This document shows positions 36,055 through 48,196 of a DNA stretch of 64,000 bases, one piece after another. The notes beneath the pieces were generated by a model. That model ran no database searches, was not told the origin of the DNA, and worked only from the letters and a program-made list of their open reading frames with translations. The position numbers were made by a program, and so were the translations under genes. Origin of the DNA: Lathyrus oleraceus. Lineage: Eukaryota > Streptophyta > Magnoliopsida > Fabales > Fabaceae. Within the stretch, counting starts at the first letter, position 1; every line of letters begins with the position of its first letter. The stretch is from NCBI RefSeq assembly GCF_024323335.1, contig NC_066584.1:237937494-238001493 (forward strand), given 5' to 3'.

Positions 36055-36253
36055 GAAAAGTGGCGACTCTGCTGGGGAGAATTTGCCTAGTGGGTTTTAC
36101 CTACTTTTCATATTTGCTGTATTGTATTGTATAGTATTTTTGTGACATATTTTTGTGCAAATTTGGGATTACTGTGTTGTATGTAATGTATGAATTGCTT
36201 GATATATTAATTGCTTGTGTGCTTGGTGGTCTCTTGTGAGATGAGTTCTATAC
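36055..36253 (+). mobile_element. Leader fragment of element D with primer-binding site
   Basis: The PBS TGGCGACTCTGCTGGGGA is at 36061-36078. The following 175 bases match the leader of B in reverse up to gatgagttctatac, then similarity stops abruptly. Nothing further of D is seen in the window. Confidence 0.8.
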
Positions 36254-36280
36254 TATGCAAGCAAAAAACAAAGCCCAGAT

Positions 36281-37480
36281 GTGGCGTTTTGAGGTTCTTG
36301 CTCAGAGAGAGATCACATTATTCATATACCCTGATGGACCTACCATGACCACTTTAGGAATTAGAGACAGTGTCATGTATATGCTTAACCAAATTGGTTA
36401 GGAAAATTTTGCTATGAGCAGAAGATATAACACATATCGTAGGCTAACACTCGAATTTCTACGTTCTTTCTTCTATGACCCTAACAGGGGATTGCGGTTT
36501 AATAGAGGCCTAGCTACCTTTACATTTTTTGGACTAACTATTGTTTTACCCATCTTGATATGGCTAACCTTTTAGGATTCCCTAGTGGCCCGGATGTATT
36601 CACTGAAGCCTAAGAAGATGTGTATAGACCTTGAACTAGATTTCTTTTAGGGTAGTATTGCTGGAAACCATCATCCTAAACCAAATTCCATATACTCCTC
36701 CAACATCCATAACCTTTCCATCAGTTATTTCCATCAAATCCTAGCCCATACCCTTTTTGGGAAAGAGGAGAACATCACCTTTATGTCCAGATATGAACTA
36801 TTTATTATGTTCTATTCTTTCCAGTCTATGCCTATTAATGTTGCCACCTTCATGCTAGCTAACCTAGATAGAATTGCACGAGATACCAATGGACCTATCC
36901 TGATAGGAGACCTAGTTACTATGATTGCTTAGGCAATTGGACTTAGATACCCACTTAACCGTTTAACCCCTTTAGGAGGTATCCGACCCATGAACCTTAC
37001 TTTCTATTTTAACCGAGGCCTTATAAGGAACCTAGGACCACACGAGTTTGATTTACTGATTGATAATGAGGTGGTACATCATTTTACATTACCTAATAAT
37101 GAGCGGACCAGTGTGCACAATAGAAATAACTAGCTTTATGACTTGGAAGGGAAAAACGAGTCACCAACTCCACTTGATACACCTCAGGCCTATGAAAACC
37201 TCCCCGATCCCCTCTCTTATGATGCTTCACTCGCCTCCATTGTTCACACCGTACCTCCCGTGAATTACACTGGTGCAATTGATGCCCTAAGGACAAAAGT
37301 TGTTTCTCTTAGAGGAGAGTTTACCACCTTACGCGTGGATTTCCACGACTTCATGGATGTAACTAATGAACAATTCAATCATATTTTCCAAGAAATTCAC
37401 TCCATCAGAATACATTTCCAGCCTATCCAACGCCGTAGTGGTCGATTCTACTTTATACTACCATATTTCCTACCTTACGC
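36281..37480 (+). pseudogene. Accessory ORF of element G, copy 1 (broken)
   Basis: From the ATG near 36281 it reads MWRFEVLAQREITLFIYPDG, FLRSFFYDPNRGLRFNRG and, after a shift, THLDMANLLGFPSGPDVF. After further breaks come a LAHTLFGKEEN-like block and a C-terminal coiled coil (TLRVDFHDFMDVTNEQFNHI). It resembles the putative plant transposon domain found downstream of pol in legume Athila-type elements; I do not know its function. Several stops and frameshifts are present, for example TAG after LNQIG. It is followed by the purine-rich tract at 37506-37523. Confidence 0.6.
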
Positions 37481-38045
37481 TCAGACAGTGATGTCACTGC
37501 ACCGTTTAAAGTGTGGGGGAGGAAGTATTTTTCCTTTCTTTCTTGTTATTTTTCTTGTTATTTTTATACATCTTTCCTTGTAATGCAAATATTTTATTTT
37601 CTCCATTAATTATTGAAACTCGCATTTTTCTTTTCATTGCTATTTTTGTTATTTTTTGCTTTTGATTTATAACTCGACTGGATTTCTCTATTCATTTTAC
37701 TTACAACATCACTTTTGAATGCCTTAAACATAATTTTTGTATGTCCAAGGCCAATGGCGTTCACCAAAAGGCTCATGGCGTTCACCATGAGCATCAATAC
37801 TTGAAAAAAGCGCCTAATGGGGTTCACCATTTATAGTAATTAGAAGTAGCACGATTTAACTCCCTTTGGCACGATTTTCCAAACCTTTCACCTTCCAAAA
37901 CCAATTATTCCCCATTACTCTCTTAACTTACTCTTTCCACTATCCTATAACTTTCAAATCCATCCATCTACTACATTATTCCTCTTAAAAACCCCTCATT
38001 CTTAACTAAATTTCTCTCTCACTCCTTTTCCATTTTCTATCCATC
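37481..38045 (+). other. Spacer of element G with purine tract and GGCGTTCACC motifs
   Basis: It contains taaagtgtgggggagg (37507-37522), which resembles a polypurine tract but has no LTR after it. Three tggcgttcacca-like motifs lie at 37754-37830. A CT-rich stretch leads into the ATG of copy 2. Confidence 0.6.
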
Positions 38046-39383
38046 ATGCCTCTAAGAGCAGTGAGACCAAGAGCAATAGACTAAATGAGATTTTTTTTTG
38101 GATAACGTATTCAGGGTGAGACGCAAAGAACAAAATATGCCAAGTTGTTCAACCGTGAAGTTACACCGACAAGGTACGTCGATGAATCTGTTCTGCATAA
38201 CTTTGGCTTGATAGCTAGTGTTAACTGGATGCTAGGGAACCTAGGAATGTCACATTTCTTCACTTTAACAATCCCACCTACATTAGGCTCACTTATGAGT
38301 TTTTGAGTTCATTCAGTTACCAAACACAGATAGGCTATCAGCGCACCACGGGCACTATTAAGTTTAGGATATTTAATAGAAATTATGAATTTAGCCAAGA
38401 CCATCTTGCCGACTTGCTACAATTTCCGCATGGGGATGGTTTGGCATGTGAAAGACCCTTAGAAGGGGACTGAGCGGTAGGTGCTTTCCGCTTTTGGCGT
38501 AGTCTCACTGGTGAGGCCACAAATGATAGTGAAGGCCTAAAATCCACCTCCATCCATAACCCGACCATTCATTACGTGCACCTTATTCTAGCTTACACCC
38601 TCTTTGGCCGGGTGAACAACAGAAAGGTAAATTCGAAGGAGCTATACATTTTTGCATTTTGAATTCACACAACACCCCTTGATACATGAATTAAATACAC
38701 TAGCACCCCTTGATACACCTTTCCTAGACTTGGACGCCTGTCGTAGCATGCGCTTGACTAAGAACAAACAAGATGGTAGATGCCATTTGATGGTTAGGAA
38801 CTGCGCTGTTAATAGTATTATTTTACCCAATTCTGCATGCACTAATGTGCAAGATAGGAACAACTGGTCCTATAATTTGAATGCCCCAGAGCTTGGCCAT
38901 ATCATTAACATCCAAGGTAATGAGGGTAATTCCACTAATGATGATATTAATGATATAGAGCATGATGCTCCTGAGCCTCTCACACACCCACACACCACAC
39001 ACGACACCATTGATACTTTGGCAGGTACTTCCTCTGGACACCAATCCTATGATGGGAATGATATGCCTCCACCAGGACCACACTAGACGATGTCCTTAGA
39101 GATCTGCGGCATCGTAACACCTTAGATACCGAACGTGATCTGTTGATCAGAGATATGCATAATCATCAAGTTGACATGATGGCATATATCCAACAGCTGC
39201 AAGAGAACCATCATGACTATGTAGGAAGGACCGAGCACAACATGTCGGGCCTGATTGATGAGATGGCATAATTACGAGTAGGTATGGAGGGTTTGCTTGA
39301 GTATATGTATCATGTGGGAGTGTCGCCTCCATAGTTTGGTAGAGGTGGACAGGGACGAGCACGAGGCCGAGGCCGTCAATAGC
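38046..39383 (+). pseudogene. Accessory ORF of element G, copy 2 (broken)
   Basis: It starts MPLRAVRPRAID, then stops and frameshifts break it into pieces. Recognisable parts are TRYVDESVLHNFGL, FRIFNRNYEFSQDHLADLLQ and LILAYTLFGRVNN (compare LAHTLFG in copy 1), an open 144-codon stretch at 38652-39086, and a coiled-coil tail (MHNHQVDMMAYIQQLQENH) ending in a Gly/Arg-rich GRGGQGRARGRG. Matching blocks occur in the same order as in copy 1, so the two are tandem paralogues. Function unknown. Confidence 0.6.
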
Positions 39384-40372
39384 CATCATATAAGTTTTTC
39401 ATTCCTTTCCATCTTTTATCAAAACATTGGGGTAAATTTTTGGTTTAAGTGTGTGGGAGGAATTTTATCGCTTTCTACTTTATCGCTTTCTAGTTTATTT
39501 CTTATTTTTAGAATCTTGTCTATTTTTGGCATTTTGTTGAGTCATTGCATGTGTTGTCAAGTCTTTATGCATGTTTTTTGGTTGTTCATCGCATTTTCCA
39601 TAAACTTTGACCGTAATAAAAAAATAAATTTATTTTGATTCATGGCATGAAACTGAGAGTATATAGGCTATCGGGCTATGCTAGAAAGACTTGGGAAGGT
39701 TTCGACACCCTGAACTCCCTAATTTTGCGAAATCAATTTGAGTACCCACTATGCCGAGACCTTAAGCTCAATCTTTAAGTAACTCCTTAGTAGTTTATTT
39801 TAACAATCAATACCATCCTAAATCACACACTACGTAAGAAGTCGATGAAAATAAGTATAGGACCTCTGATCTCGAATGAAAAGAAAAAAAATTGAAAAAA
39901 ATAGATGATAAGATATGTCCCCTCTAAGTTAGGTGATCATCACCCGATCATTTAGACCAACGATGCAAACTCTTTGTCAAACAATAAAAAAGAAAGAAAA
40001 AAGAGAAAAATGACAATGACAATGAGATCATTGATGACCAACAGGTTTACTTACCATGTAAGTGCAAGGATAAATGGCTTAATGGGATTGCACTTGAATG
40101 AAATATAGTGAAAAAGAATAAGGGATCTAGGTTGGGTATAGTGGCATGACTCAGATTAATTCGCATGAGAGGGAGTTTTCGACCATTAGATACAGATGTG
40201 TGTCATTACAGTATCCTTGGTATTAATATCTAGTACCTATCGATCTAACCATAGCCTAACAACCACATATGATTAGAGTTTCATTGGGCCTTTGTTTCAA
40301 GCCGAGCTTATTTTGTTTTACTATGTTGGTTGATTGCTTGAGGACAAACAATGGTCTAAATGTGAGGGAGTT
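39384..40372 (+). other. 3' non-coding region of element G up to the polypurine tract
   Basis: It has a second purine tract (ttaagtgtgtgggagg, near 39444-39460) and about 0.9 kb without ORFs. It ends in gtctaaatgtgagggagtt, the functional polypurine tract before the LTR. Confidence 0.6.
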
Positions 40373-40565
40373 TGATAACGCAAAAGCGTATCATATATTT
40401 CGAACCAATTCACATGCTATTTAGTGTCATTTTATCATGCTTTATTACTCTTATGTCGTGTTTTATTTACATTTCAGGTACTTGTCAATTAAAGAGTGTC
40501 CACACGTAGAAACCAAAAAAGGAGTAAGAAAAGGGAGAAAAATGTAGAAAAAGCAAGTTTCTGGT

Positions 40566-40671
40566 GCATGGAGTTCGCCATCACCTTATGGCGTTCGCCA
40601 TGCACCCAACCACGTCGTCATCCAACTTAAGCTCGTGGCGTTCACCATGACCCTAATGGCGGTCGCCATAC
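40566..40671. repeat. Four near-palindromic TGGCGTTCGCCA motifs in the G LTR
   Basis: Variants are atggagttcgccat, atggcgttcgccat, tggcgttcaccat and atggcggtcgccat. The first two are also bracketed by ggtgcatgg and ccatgcacc, so a larger hairpin can form. They lie about 125-230 bp upstream of the TATA box. Confidence 0.7.
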
Positions 40672-40793
40672 ATGCGTAGTAACAGAAAATGAAAAAACCA
40701 ACTTGGCTCACTCTTTCCCACCTTCATACATTCTCTCAACGTAATTTAACACGTTTGGAAAGGGTTCTACAACATTAGGACTCTATATAAGAC

Positions 40794-40801
40794 ATTGTTT
40801 T
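40794..40801 (+). promoter_or_regulatory. TATA box of the G LTR
   Basis: TATATAAG in ggactctatataagacattg, a plausible core promoter of the Athila-like LTR. Confidence 0.55.
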
Positions 40802-40883
40802 CAGGAGTTTTTTTGGGATTCAAGTATTACGCGAAAGCTTTGTTGTTTTTAGTTTTGGGTAGATATTATACTCAAAGTGATAA

Positions 40884-40888
40884 CCGCT
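40884..40888. repeat. Left target-site duplication of element E (CCGCT)
   Basis: Identical to 62720-62724 on the other side of E. Confidence 0.92.
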
Positions 40889-43800
40889 TGTAAGACCCCA
40901 ATTTTGACCCTAAGATCCCTCATGTACTTCCATCATAAGCATTAGCATTTGGATCATACCCCGACATCCTCCTTACCCCTTTTCATTGGGTTTGTTTTGG
41001 GAGAGATCACCAAGCACTTTGTGATTATATCATACTTGTATTTTATTATTTCACTAACAAAAATACCAAAAATATGTCTTTGTATTTGCCTAACTCTTTT
41101 GTAGGTAGGGCATGATCTCAGTGATTCATCAAGATCACATCTAGGGTTTGAGACCCTCATGAACAAAAAGCACAACCAAGAATTGATTCAAGAATGGTTA
41201 TGAGCATCATATATGAGTCCCAATGTTCTCTACATATTATATTTATCAAGTTTGCTTCAAGAGTTTGAGGGTGATTTGCCTTGGAAACCCTAGTTTTACA
41301 AGGTATCTTGAGTAACTTCTCCAATAAGATATCTCACCAATTGATCAAATTTCTCAAGGGGAACTTCAAATTTCATCATATTATGCATATATGATCTACC
41401 ATGAGCCAAGAAAGTCAAGAGAATTGAAGATTAGCAAGTTGGTTGATGGTGGTTGGCCAGATGGATTCATCTAATCAAAACTGGGTCTCCCTAGACTCTA
41501 TCTCCTACAATTTTAACCATATGAAAATTATTCCAAGAGACAAATTACTCTAAATGACATTATAAACAACTTTCATGTTGAGACCTAGAGCTAGTGTTGC
41601 TTGGAAAAGCATTTCCTATGTTGAAACATTATATGTCGTTTTGTCTAAACCCTAATTTGAAAGTCAACTTCCTAAGGCCATAACTTGCTCAGTTTTTATG
41701 AGATGGAAGATTTTCAAGTTGCACAATCAAATTAAATGTATCTACTTCGACTTTGATGTTTGGAGCGGGAGCTAATTCAACTTTTTTGAGCATGTGATAT
41801 GAGGCTACATTATAGGTCACTTTTGACCTATACCATTGATCAAGTGATTTTTCCAAAGTTCAAAAATGTATAACTCTATCATTTTAAATCCAAATTACAT
41901 GAAATTGGTGACCATTTTTAAGGTCTTTGAGAGAGATAAAACTTTTATGAAGACACTTTTCTCATTTGAAGCTCATAGAAAAAGTTAACCAAGGTGGAAT
42001 ATTGAGACATATGGCTTGACACTTAGAAAAAATTTGATATGTCAAATTTTTCCAAAACTCCACCTCAAATTTCTCCAAGTTCCAAGCTCCAAATGAAAAC
42101 GGTTTGAACATCAAACTTGTTCCTCTTGATCTCACCTTTCCAAAGAGCTCAAATTCATTCATTTTGGATGAGAAATACATAGGCTGCGCATGGCTTAAAC
42201 AGGCTGATATCATTTGGCATGGATCAATCTTCAAGCATCAATGTTCAGCTGCCTTGCAATCCAAGCTTACATCAAGGCATCTGATCTTCAAATTTGGACC
42301 TCAAGCTATCATTTCATGGGCCTATGCGCTCCCATGCACCATTGCATCATCATTTTCCAATTTTGGAAAGTGAAAGTGAGTGTGCAATTATTAACCAATT
42401 CAGTTATCAATAGAGCTTCAATTGCTCAGAATTAACAACACATTGGCGCCAACTTTGATCCCCCATTGAAAACCCTTATTTCTCAAAGGATAAACCTGAT
42501 AAATTCGTTTGAATTTGAGCTTGAATCTCCACTGTTTTGGAATTCAATTCTCCAGGAATCCATTACTTCTAAACCACTCAATCCTTCTCCTGCAAGCAAG
42601 TGGAGTGAGTCCAAGCACAAGCAAGATCAAGATCCATCGAGTTCAGACCTCCATTGAAGGTATTTTCCAGAAATTTTAAACTCTTCAATTCTCTTATATT
42701 CTTGCTCAATTCTATTGATTCTTTGGTTGTCTGAAGTCCTACCAATGTAGGAAAGAAGATTGAGTTGCTTTGAGGTCAAATAGAAGCAATTCAGTTCATG
42801 TACCTCGAATTTCAATTCCACATATCTCTCAATATATTTGGAATTGGAGTGAATGGAGGTCAGATTCGAGCTCAATTCCATTTTTTCTTTAAGATCATGT
42901 CCATGTTTCTCTTTTTGGTGATGGTTCATGTTGACCAGTTCGGTGAGGTTCACCGGAGAAGATGACCGGAGCTCTGGCTTCGACGATGAGTTGTCTTGCA
43001 TCTGAACCACAAGATCCATATGTCACGTTTTAATCTTGAGCGTTTGTTTTAATTACCATTTGTACAACGCAGTTGACTAGCATCCATGTGGAACGCGTGC
43101 TAGGGACCATCAGATCTGCCACCTCAATTAATTAGGGAGATCTGATGGTCCACGTAATTTAGATTTTCTAATTTTTTGTTTTATTTGCATTTTCTTCAAT
43201 AATTCATATTAAATTCAATATTGATCCAAAAAATATGGGACCTTCACCAAAAATTTCCAAAAATTTCCCTCTTTCATATTCTGAATTAAAATCATTTTTT
43301 GGATCATTATTAATATTTTTCATGAATTAATTGATTTTAAATTTATTTTTAATTGTTTAAAAATATTTTTAAATGTCCAAAAATTATGAAATTTTTTCTC
43401 CAAGGTCCTTTGACCTTGTTTGACCTATGATAAATCTCATGGCCATTTCTTTGGTGTTTTGATGAGATTTTAGGAATTGAACAAAACATATTTGATTTTA
43501 ATACACTATTTTATTATTTTTAATTGAATAAATGCCATTTAAATTTTGTTGACCATTTGTATTGACTTATTTGAGTTTGCTTGTTTGTTGTTGGGCCTTG
43601 GTCAAGGTTGATTTGACTTTGTCAAGTTAATATCATTGGATTTAGAGGATTGATGGAATGTACATTGCATATCCCAAAATTAATGAATGATATTAATTTG
43701 GTAAAAGTTCTCCTTTGACCAATTTCTGATCTCATTCACCCCCTTCCCACTTCATCTCATTCCTCTTCTTCATTCATTCGTTTCCATTTAGATTATGACA

Positions 43801-45586
43801 TCTCAAAATCCTAATGCTAGAGGATTGAAAAGTTAACATGAGTACGGATGAGATTAGGCCACACCTTTTGCATATTTTTTGTGTGTGGTATGTTTCATGA
43901 GCATAGTTCATAATACTATGTCTCCAACATGCATTAACACCAAAATTCTATTGTCTGACCTCAAATAGTTGTGACTTCTACATAAGTCGAATTACGATTG
44001 CTTAACATAACGTTAAATTTGTGACATAAAAGGCATAAGAATTCTAGTTAGTGAGATTGTAAGTCTCCCCTCTTTCATGGTATTGTGTGGAAACTTGGCC
44101 TTCTTTCCTTCCTTTGGAAGATATTTTGGTTCAAGGATCCATGCTTGTGATAAGTGGGTTGAGTGTTCTCCAAAGAATGTCTTGAAATGAAAAGCAAAAC
44201 AAAACTAACCTCTAACTTACTAACTATTAACTTTTAATTTCAAGCTTTTACTTTAATGCAATTTACTTTTAGCACTTTATTTCATTTGTCATTATTCATA
44301 TCATTCTAATTGTTTATGTTAATGCAATTTTCTCTTTGTCCATTTGGACGATATTGTGTTATATATTTTGTTTGTGTATACTTTGCTTGTTTGTGTGGCC
44401 TTTGACCATTAATGCACATAATAAGAACAAAAACCCTAAAAAAACTTTTGTGGGGACTGTTGGCTTGATCTTGGATAAATGGACTTAGAACTTAGGCAAC
44501 ATTCCTTTTCTGATGGACTTGGCCAATGCCAATTTATTGAAGAACCAAGTGCTTGCAATTTGAACTTCATCTAATACATCATTTAAGATCTCTCCAAGTT
44601 CATCTGCAACATGATCATTGTAAAGCTGTTATGTTGAACCTGTGACTTGTGGAATTCTTCTGTTGCATGGGCTATTGTGAAGAAGATCATGGAAGGGATA
44701 AGCTTGGATGAGGCCATCTTTATTTGATGCCTTACTCTTCAAGATGTTATAATTATGCATTTGTGTGTTGTTTGATTCTAAAAGTCCAAGGGAATTCTGG
44801 GTTTCTATTGACATACTTGTCTATTGGATTGCTACCCATTTGGTCAGATCTTTCAACTCTAAACTTTTAATTTTTATGCATAGGATAGTCTATTCATCTT
44901 CTCCCCATTTCTTTAATTTCAAAATATCTCGCTCTATTTTTAAAAATCTTCTTTGTGTGAACTACTTTTGTTTTAAACTTTGACCACTTTTGCAAAAAGA
45001 TAGAAACGTTGGCCTTATGCCATTGCATTTTCAAACTTATTCTCTTAAATCAAACTTGTAAATAAACTTAACTATACTTGACTTAAACTTTCAAAAAGCC
45101 AAAAAGAACTAACTCATTCAAATCATTTTTAGGCCTTTGTGCCTTTCAAACTTAAATTTTGTTAAAATCAATGCATCCACTTTGATATTTGTATCACGAA
45201 CTACGAGGTTTTAATCCCTCATTTTTATGTTGGTACGTAGGCACAAGACCGAAGGTCTTGTCAAACACAAAAAATATAATTAATGAATTCTTTTCTCATC
45301 CCCCCATCCTATTTGTTTGTAAACATCACTTTGTACAAAATACATATGCATACAAAAAGGGCTCCCTATGAGTACCTAGGACACCTTGGGTGCTAACACC
45401 TTTCCTCTGTGTAAATAACCCCCTTACCTGTGACCTCTGACTTTTATTAGTTTTTATTTGAAAACTTCTTACCTTTTGGGTTTTGTTCGTACTTTTTCCC
45501 TTTCCCTTGGAAACAATAAAAGCGCGATGGCGACTCTTATTAATTTATCTCTAGCTTGTCAATATGATCATGAATTTCCCGCTACA
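40889..45586 (+). repeat. 5' LTR of element E
   Basis: TGTAAGACCCC to CCCGCTACA (4698 bp), a near copy of 58061-62719. The TATA box region reads TATCAATAG at 42405-42413, whereas the 3' LTR keeps TATAAATAG. Short ORFs inside are repeated in the other LTR and are not genes. Confidence 0.93.
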
Positions 45587-45595
45587 GAAATTAAA

Positions 45596-45611
45596 TGGCG
45601 ACTCTGCTGGG
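45596..45611 (+). promoter_or_regulatory. Primer-binding site of element E
   Basis: TGGCGACTCTGCTGGG, nine bases after the LTR end, near the complement of the 3' end of plant tRNA-Arg. Confidence 0.8.
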
Positions 45612-46455
45612 AAGTAGTCTCCAGTGGGTGTAGCCTAATTTTTGTGTGAATATATTTATATATATGTGATGTTTGTATATATGTATGTGTGATATAATCT
45701 GCTTGTTGTCCTTGATGATCTCTAAGTGGTGAGATAAGTTCTAACCCGAACTTGAGTGCAATTAAGATAGGAGGATGGTATAGTCATGTTCGACTTGTGT
45801 GGAGGAGTCCTTAAAAAGTTGGCTTGATATCCATCTTCTCAGTGGAGACTCCTTTGGATTTGGAAATGTCACACAAGTTTTTGTTGTTAGGCATTACTAT
45901 TTCTAATTGGGTCTGAGAAGCTGAGGACCTTAGAACACCTAACCCATCTTGGCCTATTTAGGACGTAGTGCGAAAACTGTTCAAGTGTAGACTTGATAAC
46001 AGTTGTTACGCGATACTACACTCAGACGAGTTTCTCTTGAGAATATTACGGGTCGATGAGTCAGTCATCTTAACCTGTAATATCCAATAGATGAAATTAA
46101 GACTCTGGGAACTTTTTAGAACACGATCTACAGGTTTTTATCCTTAGTTCACTCCTTTGGGATGGTTCTTACCCAAGCTCCATGCTCGTGACTTGCAACA
46201 AACCCTTGATTCTTGGTTGATCCAATCAAGTCTTGTCAATATCAATGGAACTTGGGTGTTGATAAGGTAAAAGCCATAATCCACCAAAATGGATGATTGA
46301 TCTTGACAATGACTTGATTCATCCCTTGACCTTTGTTTTCCTTGTGTGTGATCCCTTATTTGTGATTGTTGCATTCATGCATTCATGAACATCATAACAT
46401 TCATCACACGAAAACTTCAAGGAACTAAGGTATCATTTGAAAATATTTTCAGACC
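45612..46455 (+). other. 5' untranslated leader of element E
   Basis: Non-coding, collinear with the leader of B. No ORF of note. Confidence 0.75.
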
Positions 46456-47958
46456 ATGGATTATGGGCGAAGGAACACTAAGAAGTACAGTTTCAAAAGT
46501 CCCGACTTGAAAGAGTTAAGGAAGCTAGCGTCTTTTGTATTAGATCCCTTGGACTTCAAAAAACGTTATGGGAAGCTTCTGTCTATTTTGTCTGCTGATG
46601 TGGTTGAAGGACTTTTGAGTATGTTGGTGCAGTTCTATCATCCTCTCTACCATTGTTTCACTTTCCCGGATTTTCAGCTTGTGCCTACCTTGGAGGAGTA
46701 TTCTCATCTTTTGGGGATACCGGTTTCTAGTAGAGTGCCTTTTAGTGGATTAGAGGAGATTCCCCGATCTAGTATTATTGCTGAAGCTCTTCACTTGAAG
46801 AAGTTTGAGATAGAGGCTCATTGGGTGAAGAAATGAGGGTTGTTTGGGTTTCCATCAGTTTTCCTCATCAAGGAAGCTACTACTTTTGCCCAAGCTGGTA
46901 GTATGGACGCTTTTGAAGCTATCTTTGTGTTGCTCATCTATGGATTAGCTTTGTTCCCTAACATTGACGGTTTTATCGATGTTAACGCCATTAGACTTTT
47001 CTTGATTGGGAATCATGTGCCTACTTTGTTGGGTGATATGTATTTCTCTTTGCATCTAAGGAATTCTAAGGGTGGTGGAACGACGGTCTGTTGCATTCCT
47101 CTTCTGTACAAGTGGTTTATTTCACACTTGCCTCAGACACCTGCTTTTGTGGAGAACAAATAATGTCTACGGTGGTCTCAGAGACTTATGTCTCTCACTA
47201 ATGATGATATAGTTTGGTATGATCCGTCTTTGAGCAGTTTGGAGATTATTGATAGTTGTGGTGAATTCTCTAATATGCCTCTCATTGGTACAAAAGGAGG
47301 AATTAACTACAACCCTGCTTTGGCTCTTCGTCAACTTGTGTTCCCCTTGAGAGACAAACCTAATAACATGTTGTTAGAAGGTATTTTCTATAAAGAGGGT
47401 AAAGATCCCCAACATTTGAAGCAGAAGATTGTGCATGCTTGGCATAATGTGCATAGGAAAGGAAGATCCGAGCTTGGTCCGCGCAATTGTGTAGCTTTGG
47501 AAGCTTACACTCTTTGGGTGAAGAAGAGAGCTATGGAGTTAAAGATGCCTTATCCTTGTGAAAGACATATGTCTATGGTTATGGTTGAGCCATTAACTCT
47601 CCCTAACCAAGATGTAGAGGAGTTGGAAGACGCGCTCATTAAGATGAAGCAAGAGAAGGATATGTGGGAAGAGCGTTTCCATGCTTTGAGCAAGAAGCAT
47701 GAAAAGTTGCAGTTAGAGTCTAAGGACAAAGATGCACCGATTGAGCTACTTGAAAACCGAGTGATGAAGAGACAGAGAGAGCCAGAGGTTTCATCTTCTA
47801 GCATGCCTCAGCCTTCCGTTGCTTGGAAGAATATTGTTGACCAGATTATCCTCGAGAAGACTCAAATGAAGGCTTCTTTTGAGACCGAGATCTGTCACAT
47901 TCGAAGGAAGTACGTGCCTTCAGCCAGATCTTCTGACATTGTTGTTAGGGATCCTTAG
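46456..47958 (+). pseudogene. Ogre-type ORF1 of element E (two stops)
   Basis: A single frame of about 500 codons from MDYGRRNTKKYSF. It has the same conserved blocks as ORF1 of B (VQFYHPLYHCFTFPDFQL then TLEEYSHLLGIPV; GDMYFSLHLRNSKGGG) and a charged coiled-coil C-terminus. Premature stops are TGA at 46834-46836 and TAA at 47161-47163; at the second, B has Glu. The function of ORF1 is unknown. Confidence 0.88.
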
Positions 47959-48196
47959 GATGACTAGTCTCCTTTTCTCTTGTATCTTCTTATTTTGGTT
48001 TCTGAAATTGTACTCAGTGTAATCCTTCCAATTTATATAAATAAAAAGAGATTTTTTGGTCATATCAAATTGTTGCAATTACCATTTAAATATTATATAT
48101 TTGCAAATGATATAGTAAGTTCCTTGGAAATAAAAATAATCAAGCATTGCATTTCATGCATCATTTGCATAAGCAGGTTTTTTGCCAGGTGTCTGA

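Larger units (their letters stand above)
36254..40888 (+). mobile_element. Element G: Athila-like retrotransposon, 3' region (left part)
   Basis: Two tandem accessory ORFs, spacers with purine-rich tracts, a polypurine tract and the first 516 bases of a 3' LTR. The tail cttgaggacaaac ... gtgagggagtt|TGATAACGC is typical of Athila-type polypurine-tract/LTR borders. No gag, RT or integrase is present, so the 5' part is missing. The element is split by E and resumes at 62720. Confidence 0.7.
40373..40888 (+). repeat. 3' LTR of element G, left part
   Basis: It starts TGATAACGC right after the polypurine tract. The TATA box TATATAAG is at 40794-40801. It is cut by element E and resumes at 62725. 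Its last five bases (40884-40888, CCGCT) are the left target-site duplication of E. Confidence 0.75.

Noticed and set aside
42466..42657. Short ORFs repeated at 59638-59829, and similar pairs (44765/61886, 45189/62322)
   Set aside because: They recur only because the two LTRs of E are copies. They are short, have no domain, and lie in non-coding LTR sequence.
45458..45649. ORF spanning the LTR end and PBS of E
   Set aside because: It crosses the LTR/PBS border, which is not a coding position in this family.
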